A stretch of 64,000 nt of DNA, taken from positions 42,501 to 106,500 of the forward strand of contig WPIO01000007.1 of NCBI GenBank assembly GCA_009760855.2, written 5' to 3'. Position numbers and translations under genes: made by a program. The notes under the pieces are model-generated. The model made no database searches, had not been told where the DNA came from, and saw nothing but the letters and a program-made list of their open reading frames with translations. The first letter of the stretch is position 1; every line of letters begins with the position of its first letter. This document shows, piece after piece, positions 36,869-47,900 of the stretch. The DNA is from Cristatella mucedo. Its lineage: Eukaryota > Bryozoa > Phylactolaemata > Cristatellidae.

Positions 36869-38085
36869 GTATATACCGAGACAAACTGCCGTAACGCTGA
36901 TTTAAACGGCATAAATGCCATACTGCGTCGGCCGAACTCCTCCGTACCCGTCGGCCGCCAGGTTTGCGAGCCGGTCGTGAACCTCGGGCCGGTCGGCTGA
37001 GTTGAGGAAGGCGGCAGAACAATGGCTAAAATTGGAAAGACCTAACGCGAAAGGCCAAGCAAGGTCATTAACGGTGGCGCTCGAATGCTTCAAGGAGCCG
37101 CCCATAACCCTGCTCGCAAAGTGTATTAGGGTAACTAAACTATCTAGCTGTAGATCGACGTGAGCAAGCTCGAGAACGCTCTAACTCTTTAGCAGCTGGT
37201 GAGCTGAGCACGACCAGAAAAAGCCAGACGAATTCGTTAACCACGGCTGACCCGCAAACTCGTCAGAGCCCGTCAACCGTAGCGGGCCGTCGCCAACTAC
37301 GGGACCGAACCACACTCGAATTAAGACAGGTATGCCTCCTGCCTAGGACCTCCCACCCAGGACCTGGACTTCCTGCCGAGTGCTCGGCTTCCGGAGTGGC
37401 TTATTCTGCGGCTGCATGAGTGAGGCTCGAGACTGGCGGCTGCCCTGGATGCAAGCAAATTCGGGTCGCAGTACCGACATCGTGACGCGCTCTTTTCGGC
37501 CACGCGTGTCTCGACGCGGGTGGAAAAAACGTAGGTCGCTCGCTAAACGAGAATAGGACAAATTTGACGAATATCCTGCGCCAGACACCTAGATCTGCGA
37601 TGGCAACGCCCGAGCTAAAAACACCCTGCAACGGCAATCTCGTGGCGGAAGTCGCGCGAACCGCGCTATGCCGCGGAGCGCGAGCTAATTTGCAAGAGCG
37701 TAAAAGTTGATTTTCAAGATCTGCACAAAGTTCCTTCCGTCCTGGTCGGTGTGGTCTGTTACCGGGGATAGGCGTATAGACCAATCTGAATTTGTAGGGT
37801 GCCAGACGTAGCCACGAGGCGACGTCGCGAGCGGTCGTCGCGAGGTAGTTAATGGAATGACTTGCAAGAGTCTATGGAAAGGCGGGCAGGGAATCTACGT
37901 ATGGCCTGAGAAATCCCCGTGCGTCCACGAGAAGCGGAGGTATCCTCAAAGAAGACTCGGCATTGCGGTGTAGTGCTGGTACAAGTTACTCAGCGGTATA
38001 AGTCCTTCTTCGTATTGCTTCTACATTTATTGTCAGTTAAACCCACATTTACACTCTCTCACACACCCTTTCTCTCTCTCCCACT
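36869..38085. other. No gene recognised; GC content rising
   Basis: CpG becomes more frequent from about 37,200. The open frames on the minus strand (37,784-37,321) are typical of GC-rich DNA and unrecognised. Confidence 0.4.
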
Positions 38086-38289
<204 letters not shown>

Positions 38290-38329
38290 TTTCCAGGTAG
38301 CAATGCCCATCGCTATTGCCACTAACGCA

Positions 38330-38836
38330 GTCGACGAGGCTCCGTAAGCGTAAGGCGCAGAGCGCGTCCGCGAGCAAGCGGTCAGATCAATAGACCTCTT
38401 TCGACGCTGCACACAGTCCTGCTGTAGGACGGCGGACGGGCTGCGGCCGCCGCAGCAGGCCGAGCTTCGCAGCTGACGGCCTCGCTACTGCTGGGGCTCG
38501 GCGATTTCCCGCATCCCTCCCTCCTGCGTGCGCGCCTGCCGCGCGGCCGTCAGCGCTCCGGACGCTTGGCTGCGACTCGAAGGGAGAGCGGCACACACGC
38601 TCCAGCCGAACCCAGTCCGTGCAGAAGTCTTGCGGTAGATTCGCGAAATTCAACGCGGCTGCGCCGCCTAACTCGGCTCCCTTATTCACTAGTCCACTAG
38701 TTCCTACGATTCGGTCGCGTCCGCTTTGTTGCTAGCGGGTTCGTCTTGGAAGCGGTTGCCTGAGCGGAGCCTCCGGAGCCTGTGGCGCCGGGCTCTAGTC
38801 GAGTACAGGATTATCGATCCGTGGCGTAATGTAAGT
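38330..38836 (+). promoter_or_regulatory. CpG-rich block with a consensus splice donor; possible non-coding first exon
   Basis: CpG dinucleotides are dense (for example GGCTGCGGCCGCCGC near 38,440) in a region otherwise AT-rich. A consensus donor GTAAGT occurs at 38,831-38,836. The ADAM start codon lies 1.9 kb downstream, so this could be a promoter and untranslated first exon. The link is inference from composition and position; no TATA box or initiator was identified. Confidence 0.35.
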
Positions 38837-38984
38837 GAAAAGACGTTAGACAGTCACTAAACGGTGCGTTCGTGCGACTGAAGGGGTGAGTAGTCGATAA
38901 AATGGCGGCCTCGCGCTAAAACATCGCGAGTAAAGACGCGGATTGACCCGTTTATCAGCACTATCATCTGAAATGTCTTATTCT

Positions 38985-39104
38985 TGGGGGCAAGGTGATC
39001 GCAATTCACAATCCAGGGCATGGGTTCGACTCCTGCGGCATATCTGGAGAGCACGGACAGAGACAGTTCTCTTAGGGCGCCAAACAAACGAATTAAATAT
39101 ATTA
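38985..39104 (+). mobile_element. Degenerate SINE-B copy
   Basis: A box B-like GGGTTCGACTCC, a GCGGCATATCTGGAG segment and the tail (ACAGTTCTCTTAGGGCGCC) are recognisable. The head is worn. Confidence 0.7.
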
Positions 39105-39445
39105 CCGTTTTTTACGCGTGTAAATCGCACCCAAGCATAAGTCGCACTCCTAATTTATGGACACTTTTTTGAAAAAATGTTTTAACCGAAAAATAATATA
39201 AATGAATATATAGCTCATTTTGTATTAATATAAGTTTGCCTTAATCATCGCGGCAAGAAAATCGTCATCAGTATCACTGCTAACGTCTTCACAATCTTGT
39301 GCAACATTGTCAATGTCTGAATCGTCACTTTTCTCATGGATTGCATCGTCTTCAGTTCCATCCAGCACGTTCGAAATACCAAAAAGATGCTCATTCAAAA
39401 AGTAAACAATAATAGCGTGGTCAATAAAGTATAGTATAAACTAGC
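39105..39445 (-). mobile_element. Remnant of a pogo-like DNA transposon (transposase C-terminus)
   Basis: On the minus strand, 39,440-39,225 is open and ends at TAA (39,227-39,225). It reads LNEHLFGISNVLDGTEDD, then a highly acidic stretch (SDDSDID, DCEDVSSDTDDD). This matches my memory of the acidic C-terminus of pogo/Tigger transposases, where a GISNALDG-like motif precedes acidic residues. Downstream (plus 39,112-39,150) is a segment with GTGTAAATCGCACCC and AAGTCGCACTCC, which may be the element's terminal repeat. The catalytic domain is absent. Family assignment is from motif memory and is moderately sure. Confidence 0.6.
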
Positions 39446-39659
39446 TAATCCCACATGAACAAGTTGAGCTAGCTATGCAAATGAGGCTGAACAATAAGCT
39501 AACATTTACCTTTTATTTTTACTTTAATGACATACGACCGCTCGATCGCGGTGAATTAATGCGTGGAAGTAAACTCGATTCTGGTACTTACTGCTCCTGT
39601 GGTACGCAGGCCGAGCTACGACATGCGCGATACGGCGCGTTGCAGCTAGCACACGCAAT

Positions 39660-39836
39660 TAAATAAATATAAAAAATATGAAAGCATTTGTAATGCACCT
39701 TAAGGGGACTTAATCTCTATTCAGGCGCCTTCCGTGTGCCATGGAGCTCGAGCCCACTACCTTGGTCGTTTAATACATTCACCTTGACCTCGGTTCGTGG
39801 CGAGCACCATAACCGATGGGCCAAACCAGCACGGGC
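39660..39836 (-). mobile_element. SINE-B copy
   Basis: The reverse complement gives a TGGTTTGGCCCATCGGTTAT head, box B-like GGGCTCGAGCTCC, the shared tail (GAATAGAGATTAAGTCCCCT) and an AT-rich end at the left. It lies upstream of the ADAM coding exon. Confidence 0.88.
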
Positions 39837-40698
39837 TACACCCGGAAGCTGCCTCGTTGAGGCGATCGAAATTATACCAGTTGTTCATCAAGCGACCGGT
39901 TGTCGACATACGTTTCTACGGCGGCTCTAGGCGCCCAGCCGGCGCGCCGATATCCCATGCGCTCTGCGTCATTTGCTCCGCACCCGCGCACGACTCGTCG
40001 GTACGGTGCTGCAGCCGGCCACCCCTTCGCCACGCACGCGTCGGAATACACGTTTGGCAGAGTGCGTACTTGCGACCGGGTGGCGCAGGCGGGACCCTTC
40101 GAATCGAGCTCGTAACGAGCGCGGCTGGGCGAGCGGCGGCCCAAGGTCAGTAGCAGACAGGGGCAGGCGATTCGCGACGGCACGCTGCTGTAGAGCTGAC
40201 GCACCTCGACGTCGACGAATGATACAGAACGCCGCCGCAGAATTTACGGTGAGCGCTGTGGCGATTGGTAGGCCCGCATTTCCGCCGTTCCGCCCCGCGA
40301 GCCGGCCGAAACTCGGGACGCCGGCTGCGAGGTAAGACGCGTGGGCGCAGTGGTTTAGTCCGCTAGCGGACGGCCGGTCAAAGCAGCTACTGCTGGAGCT
40401 TCTACATACACCCCACCCGCAGGCGCTGTCGGGATCGATTTCCGCGCCGGTGCAGACACTCTCCGGGGAGCGAGAGACGCCGACGGCTGCATTTGAAGGG
40501 TGCCGGGCGTATGCGAGACTCGTAAACAAAGCGCCGATTGACAGTCGAGAGTGGCGGCTGCCGGCAGACCGTACGCATCCGCCTCCGCTGCTACCGCCGC
40601 ACGGTCTCGATTCGCCGCGTTCGGCTGGGCGCAGCAGCCGAACTCGCGCGCGACGCGGCGCGTCGCGGCCGGTCCGCGCCGGCGCAGCCGCCGGTGCC
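39837..40698 (+). promoter_or_regulatory. CpG-rich 5' flank and probable 5' UTR of the ADAM gene
   Basis: GC-rich sequence with dense CpG precedes the start codon. The reading frame of exon 1 is open upstream of the ATG (back to about 40,450) without another ATG, so the 40,699 ATG is the first usable one in frame. Possible splice signals are a donor GTAAGA at 40,332 and an acceptor (pyrimidine-rich ACCCCACCCGCAG) ending at about 40,420. Promoter elements were not identified. Confidence 0.45.
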
Positions 40699-41968
40699 AT
40701 GGCGCCGCCGTCGGCCGCCGTGCCCGCGGCGCTGCTCGTGACGCTGACGCTGCTGGCTCGCTCGCACGCTGGTCGCGAATCGGCGAGAGGCGGCGGCCCG
40801 TCGCGGCTGCTCGACCGATACGTGTATTACGAGCGCGTCGTGCCGGTGCTGCGGCCGACCGGCAGAGCCGGCCGGCCGAGCGCCGCCGCGGACTCGCGCC
40901 ACTCGTCGCCCGACTTGACGCTGACGCTGGCCGCATTCAACGAGACGTTCGAACTGGAGCTGGCGGTGAGCGCGCCGCTGTTCGCCGACGGCTTCGCGGC
41001 GCGCCGCTTTCGAGGGAGAGTCGGCTCGGCGCAGTACGATGCCGGCGTCGCGCTGCCGCCGACGGACTGCTATTACAGCGGCCGCGCGTCGGGCTGTAGC
41101 GACTGCGTGGCTGCTTTTACTTTATGCCGCGGCGTGACCGGCTTCTTTACGCGGGACGGCGAAACGTACATCGTCGAGGGCGTCGGCGGCGACGAGCCTC
41201 CGGAGGCAGCCCGCTACATATTCCGAGCGTCGGATGAGCGAGGTCGTCGGAGCCGCCGCTGCTACCGCCGCGAGGCCGGCAGCCCGAGGCCCGCCAGCGT
41301 CGGCGTTGACCGCACCGGCGGCGGTGGCAGATCAGTCCGATCCTCGGCCGAGTGGACGGCCGTTCGAGCGCCGGCTGGCAGCGACAGCGGCAGTACGCGA
41401 TTCATCGAGCTGTACTTGGTCATGGATCGAGCGATCTACCGGAAGTACCGCGAGGGAACAGAGGCTCGCGGAATCGAGATAGTGAACTACGCCAGCGCTC
41501 TGCTCAGACCTCTGAACCTGTACATCGTCCTCGTCGGCATAGAGGTTTGGGTGTCGTCGGACCGCATCAGCATCAGCCGCGACACCGGCGAGACGCTGGC
41601 CAACTTCCTCTACCACCGGCAGTACTACATTAATCCGAGCGTGCCGAACGACAACGCTCAGCTGCTGCTTGGCGGCAGCGGCGGCCCCGGCGATTTCGAC
41701 GACGGCGTCCTCGGCAAAGCCGAAATAGGCGGCATGTGCACGCGGACCAGGTCGGGTGGGATAGCCGTGGACAGTCGCGAGAGCGGCCTGGCAGCGGCCA
41801 CGACCATCGCCCACGAGCTTGGACACAACCTGGGCCTCTTGCACGACGAAAGCTACGGTGTGTCGGCCGACGACGCTCCGTTTTCGGAAGCCCAGCCAGC
41901 CGAGAGCAACAAGTGCGCCTGCAGCGATCCATCGGGCAAGTGCATCATGTCGGGCCTGCTGGCTAGCG
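40699..41968 (+). CDS. ADAM exon 1: signal peptide, prodomain, catalytic domain
   Basis: Residues 1-24 form a signal peptide with a hydrophobic core ([10 protein letters not shown]) and a likely cut after SHA. The prodomain contains CYYSG followed by an unusual GCSDC. A proprotein-convertase site RRSRR (183-187) is followed at once by Cys188. The catalytic domain opens with [17 protein letters not shown] and has the zinc motif [12 protein letters not shown] (His372, 376 and 382 as ligands, Glu373 as base). CIM after it fits the Met-turn. The exon ends with donor GTAAGC after 41,968. I do not see the usual cysteine switch upstream of the convertase site. Confidence 0.93.
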
Positions 41969-44900
41969 GTAAGCAAGGATCATCGCAGCCTGGCAGGTGG
42001 CATGGTCATTCGCGTGTCCTCTTTCTCCTCGCGGCGCTGGCTCGATTCCGTGGGAAGGTTTGCTCTCTGGTTTCGTCTGCACGTGCTCTGGCCCCGGCAA
42101 AACGGCGAGTGATTGACAATAATGGTAGCTTGCCGTTGACTTGCTTGAAACTCACTGTTTCAGGTGGCTTGCCAGCCGCATGGTCCGAGTGCTCGAAAGC
42201 TCACCTGTCCGAGCTGTTCAATGGAGGTGGAGTAGATGCCTGTCTAGGAAATATGCCTAACACTCTGCCGGGAAATATGAAGCGCTGCGGGAATTATCTT
42301 GTAGAGCAAGGTAGGCGCAGCCGACTGTGCACAGCTTGGGTCTTAGTTAGCTTGCCATGCCTGCCCTTCACTTTTGCATTTTCAGGTGCTAACTCCAGCT
42401 GCCGCATGCTTCTGCTGCTGCTGGGACTCAGTGGGGGGGGGGACGTGGTATTGTGAATCAACGTGACTGGTAATGAGTGCCACGGCCCACCACAAATAGT
42501 TTGCCACTCCTTGATTGCCGGCCGTTGTCCCCGGGCGTTTTCGTGGTAGCTTGAGAGTAGTTCGTTCTGATGGGGGAAGGCTGAGATCTTTCTCAGTTAC
42601 GGTACTGTTACAGATAACTACTGCAGTTGCTTGCTGCTTCCAACATGGGTACCAGCTTCCCACTGCCTGTGTAATGGGCATGCATTGCAGCTGATGTGTT
42701 AAGTGTCCTTGGACCGACCGAAAGGATCCGGCAGACACAGGCCTTTGTCAGCCTTTCAAGGATCCCTCGTGTCTGGCGATTGGATTGAGGTCTAGACCCT
42801 CCGTGCCTGTCTCGGGTTCGTCAGGTTTGGAAAGTGGGTGGGTATGTAGCCGTGGCCAGTAGTGCCTGACCTCATGACCAGCTTCTGACCTAGGTCATCG
42901 AGGTAAATCCGATCAATTCACTGAATCAGCAGCCAGCCTGAAAATGACCACAACAGATCAGTGAATCAGCCGTGCTATGTGACTGTCTGCAGTAAGCCAA
43001 ACACGTCTAGCCAATGAATGAAGGTTTTGACTCGGCCAACACAAAAAGTCAAAAAGCGCTCTGATAACCAAATCGTGTCAACATTCCCAGTGTACCCTTT
43101 CTTCAACCCAGCACGCCCAGGTGTCTGATGCTTTAACCGCAGGTCGGCTAGCCCACGGGAGAAAAAAGTATTATCGAGGGTGAAACCGCTACGACAGGTG
43201 CAGACACCGATGCAGACACAAATGCTTGGTGCTGTGACCCAGTCTCACGTTTGTTGTGAGGCACACCGTTGGCTGCACTTGCCGACGACGTTGGGAAGGA
43301 GCGGGAGCTTAGTCAAGGGAAGTAGATCAACAGGGGTCAACAGTCGACTCGACACCAAAAGAAATTGTCATTGGTGCTGTCTTCTGTACAATGCTCTCCT
43401 TACTTGCTGTAACTATCCAAACTGTGCTTCGTGCAATTGCATGTGTAAGCAAGGGAATCGCAAGGTACTTTTCTTGCCTCTGCACAGTCAGTACTAACTC
43501 ACTTGAATAGCTGCAAGGGCTCCACACGATCATCAGTCCAGAGTCAGGCGGCTGCTGCCACTCATCGTCTGAAGTGTGAAGCTGCTGGCCGTCGAAGCAA
43601 ATGTGCCAAGGCTTGCCCTAGTGTGGCATACCTTCATCAGCTGGCCACCGATGGAGCCACACTAATAAGACATTCGTATGGCACCCTCAGAGAACTAATT
43701 CTCTATTCGGTAGGCTCTCTGCATATGCTGTAAGGGAAGCATGGCAATATGGTTATTTGCAGCATGTGCAGTGTCAGTGTTCTCATGAGCACACAAACCA
43801 CGAATCATAAGGACTCAATAAATACTATGATAAAAAGGTACGTTTTTAGCTTAAGTTTAAACGTCGTCAAGTCAGGGGATGTCGTGACATCAGTCGGGGA
43901 GTGAGACTTTGGGAGCATGCAAACTAAAGGCACGGTCTCCAAAGGATTTGAGGTTTGTACGACGTATAGCTAAACAATTTGATTCAGAAAAGTGGGTCGT
44001 ACGATGCTTAGCCTTGATGGCACACTAGGTAAGGTGGTTGCTTTACACGACCTCGGTCCCGAGGTTGTGGGTTCGAATCCTGCGGTGGGCGACCCTTTAT
44101 CGCCATTGCAAGCAGTGGTGATAGCCGTAGAGGCTCTTCTGTTGCTATACAAAAGAGGCTATTGAATCTGCCAGCCTTCTGGCAGAGTAGTTCTGACAGG
44201 TAGGCTGGAGCCAGAGAATGAAGAGACCTAAAAGTGAGTTGACAGAACCTTGAAGTCGATACGATGCTTGACTGGGAGCTAGTGCAGGTCGGTGAGAAGT
44301 GGTGTGATGTGGCAACTTCGATACTTACGAGAGACGAGCCTGGCTGCACATAGTTTTGCACCTGCTGTAAGCGCCTGGTTTTACAGGCTGTTGGAACAGA
44401 AAGTAGTGAATGAGCTTGCTGCATGGCTTGCTCACGTGAGTGCTTACCGGCTGGCTGTTTGCCTAGGTAGCCCACTTGTCTGCCCGTGAACAAACCCGTC
44501 TCTCAGCTCTTCACTACCGCTGGCACCGTCTTGCTGGTTCCTGTCTGTCCGGATGGGGCCGCTGGTCTCCTTCAATCTCAAGGGCTCAGCGCCCTGGTGG
44601 GCTGGTGTCCATAACGAGCAGACCGCAGCATCGCTGGCTGCTATTGGTTTGGGCAGGGCAGCGCTGGTCGTCGTGGCGCAGAAGCTGTGCCTCTGCAGTT
44701 GGGCACGTTGGAGAAGCTTGCTACTAGCACACGGTTGACATTCTCTTATTCTTCCTCACTTCCTTAAGGGGTATGTCCAGAAGTAGGAGTTATGTGCCCG
44801 ACCAAATTGGAATTACCCCCTCAAAGCACATTTATTGATACCGTACAAAGACCAATAGAACGAATCGCATGAAAACTGGCACAAAGATCATCCGAGGTAC

Positions 44901-47900
44901 CTCTGAAGTATGGGGTACCTCAGGGCTCCGTGCTAGGTCCGGTTCTTTTCACGGTTTATACTCTCCCTCTTGCTGATGTGATTGCCAAGCACAATCTAGG
45001 CTTTCACTTCCATGCGGATGACACTCAGTTGTACCTTTGCTTGATCCCTCCCAGCCTTCGAGCACCTCTAATTCTCTCAACTCTCTTGCTGCATGCATTG
45101 ATGACATCCGAACATGGATGGCAGCAAATTTTCTAAAACTAAATGACGATAAAACTAACTTACTAGTTATGGGCAAACCCAGTGTGATTCAGAGATTGGA
45201 AAGGCTGACGGTCAAAATTGGCTCTGCCAGCATATCTCCTGTTGAACCAGCTCGAAATCTAGGTGTCATATTCCAAAGCGACCTCTCGTTAGACGACCAT
45301 ATCAGCTCCACAGTCAAATCTGCCTATTTTCAGCTACATAACATTGCTAAAATTCGGGCTTGTTTAGATAAGGATACTACGTCTAAGTTGGTCCATGCAT
45401 TCGTGACATCCCGTCTCGACTTCTGCAACTCACTGCTTACTGGCCTACCAGCATGTGCGATCAGGCGATTGCAGCTGGTGCAAAACTCTGCAGCTAGGCT
45501 TGTCTGTCGTGAGCGTCGCAGTTGCCACTTCACACAACTTCTCGCCGACCTGCACTGGCTACCAGTCAAGACACGGATTGACTTCAAGGTTTTGTCGCTC
45601 ACTTTTAGGTCACTTCATTCTTGGGCTCCAGCCTATCTCTCAGATCTTCTCCCCCACCAGACCAAGCATAGTACCACCCGCTTTTCGGAATCCAACAGTT
45701 TACCAATACCTCGTACAAACCTCAAATCCTTTGGAGACCGTGCATTTAGTTCATATGCTCCCAAAGCCTGGAACTCCCTCCCGACCTGCGTCAGAACATC
45801 CCCTGACCTGACCACATTTAAAAGGAACTTAATAACACACATATTTAGGACAGCATATAGTGGGTCCCTGTGATTCGTCCTTGATGTGCTTATGCATGCT
45901 GACACTGCATGCTGCCACTAACCACACTTGCATGCTGACCGTGTGCATGTCACCCCTAACCATATTATTCATTTTGTTTGTTTTTCAAGCATGATTTCAC
46001 TTACCATTCAATTGCATTTCCCTTTGCAGCAAATGTAAAGCACCTAGAAAGAGATTAAGTTCTCTGAGGGTGCTTTATCAAGTGCATTATTATTAGTATT
46101 AATAAAGAACATTGGTAACATAAGCTATCGTTTGATGCAACATAGCTGCCGTGTTGACCTTCTGGTGACCTGTAAAAGTTAAGTTCACGTATAGCAATGA
46201 GGCTCAGCTACATATGGCTTTATCATCAAATCAACAGATTCAACACCAGTCACTGTAGAAATACGGCAAACCCCTCAGAAGATGCAGAACACTCGGCTCT
46301 TATGTTCTCCACACCACAAACAAAATACATAAAAAAATCGAAATCAAACTGTTGACAGTCATCACGATTACAGTTCAAGGACATTTTGGGACAGGCACAT
46401 CATATGCATACAGACCCACCATGCCTAGATGTGCAGGGGGGAACATAGAGACAGGTGAGCCCCACCTTTATTCCAAATTTCACGTCGATCGGCCGAGTAT
46501 CAACGAAGCTGTAGAATTGATGAGGTACAAAGTACCACTGCTGGGGAAGCACTCAGTGAAGCCAACTTAAGTGGCCCGGGCGTTTGGAGGAGTGGCAGAC
46601 TGACTCCCCACTCCAGTGTTTTCTCTGCCCTTCGAAGCAGCCAAGGACTGGTTCCTGTTGGCAGCGCTGCTGCTGCTGCTATATTCACCACATTGAGTTA
46701 CTCACGCAATCGGCTAGCAACTGCTGCAGTGGGCAAACGCTGCTGAGACGAGGGCAGGTCAGGCAGTTCTCAGAAAAGTGCTTACTTAGGCCAGTGCTGT
46801 GAACACGTGCAATAGCTATACTGCATCCACTGCCATTTCGCTCTTTCAACGGCTGGGCAGGCAGCACGGTATTATTGCTAGTGCATGGTGGTAAAAGAGG
46901 GATCGTGATAGTGCTGGCAGTCAGTAGCATCAGCAATAGAAAACGTCAGGCACAGATTGGAACTACCGGAGTGAGACATGGGAGTCTTTCAGCTTGATAC
47001 ACCTTTCTTAAGATGGGAGAGATGGGCCGACCATGTAGTTACACGATTTAGTGGGTCCCGGTGACTCGGCCTTTATGTTCTTATGCGTGCTGACACTGCA
47101 TGCTGCCACTAACCACACTTGCAAGCTGACCCTATTAATGTCATCCCTAACCATGGTGTTCTTGTTGTTTATTGAGCATGCTACCACTAGCCATTCGAGC
47201 GTGTTTCCTTTCTAGTAAATGTAAGGCGCCTAGAAAGAGATTGAGTTCTCTGAGAGCGATTTATCAATTGTGCTATTATTTTTATTATTATGCATGCACG
47301 ACCGTGCATGCATGTGCAAGCATGTGTGTGTATGTGTGTGTGTGTTTTGTGTATGCGCGCGAGTGTATGGGTCTACTGTTCGTGCACACGCATACGAGCA
47401 TACGCATGCTTCGGGTATGCCGACGCACTCACCTTTCTCAGGTGAGCGATACAGTCAATAGAATTCTTATTACATAGTAATGACTAGCCCAAGTCTTGTA
47501 TGGACTGATATGTCCTGACCCCCAAAGATGTCTGGTCTGTGCAGCAACATAGCTCTCAGCATATGCTATGCTTCAGTTGAAACCTGTTGGACAACGTGCC
47601 TATGTAAGAATTAGTAAATGGGGCATAGTATTATTATCATTAGTAGGTTGAGTTCTCTTATGGTGCCGTACAGACGACATAGTATCACTACTATTTTTAT
47701 TATTACTAGCATTATCCCACGGTGCTACCCTTGTTGGGTGTGCATCTCCATGCCAGACCAAGGGACGTGTCCAGCATGTTTAAATCTTTTGCCTACTCCA
47801 CTAGTAGCAGTCCCCATGAGGTGCTATCTGACCTGCTTTGAAGTTTTGATATTTTTATTCGAGGAAAGACAATGCTTTAAATTTGTCACTCAGCACCTTG

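Noticed and set aside
40450..40698. A GTG-started N-terminal extension of the ADAM frame
   Set aside because: Animals start at ATG. The ATG at 40,699 has a strong context and directly begins a signal peptide.
39969..41976. Minus-strand open frames of 193-243 codons opposite ADAM exon 1
   Set aside because: GC-rich coding DNA leaves other frames open. They are Arg/Ala-rich, match nothing and overlap a clear ADAM exon.
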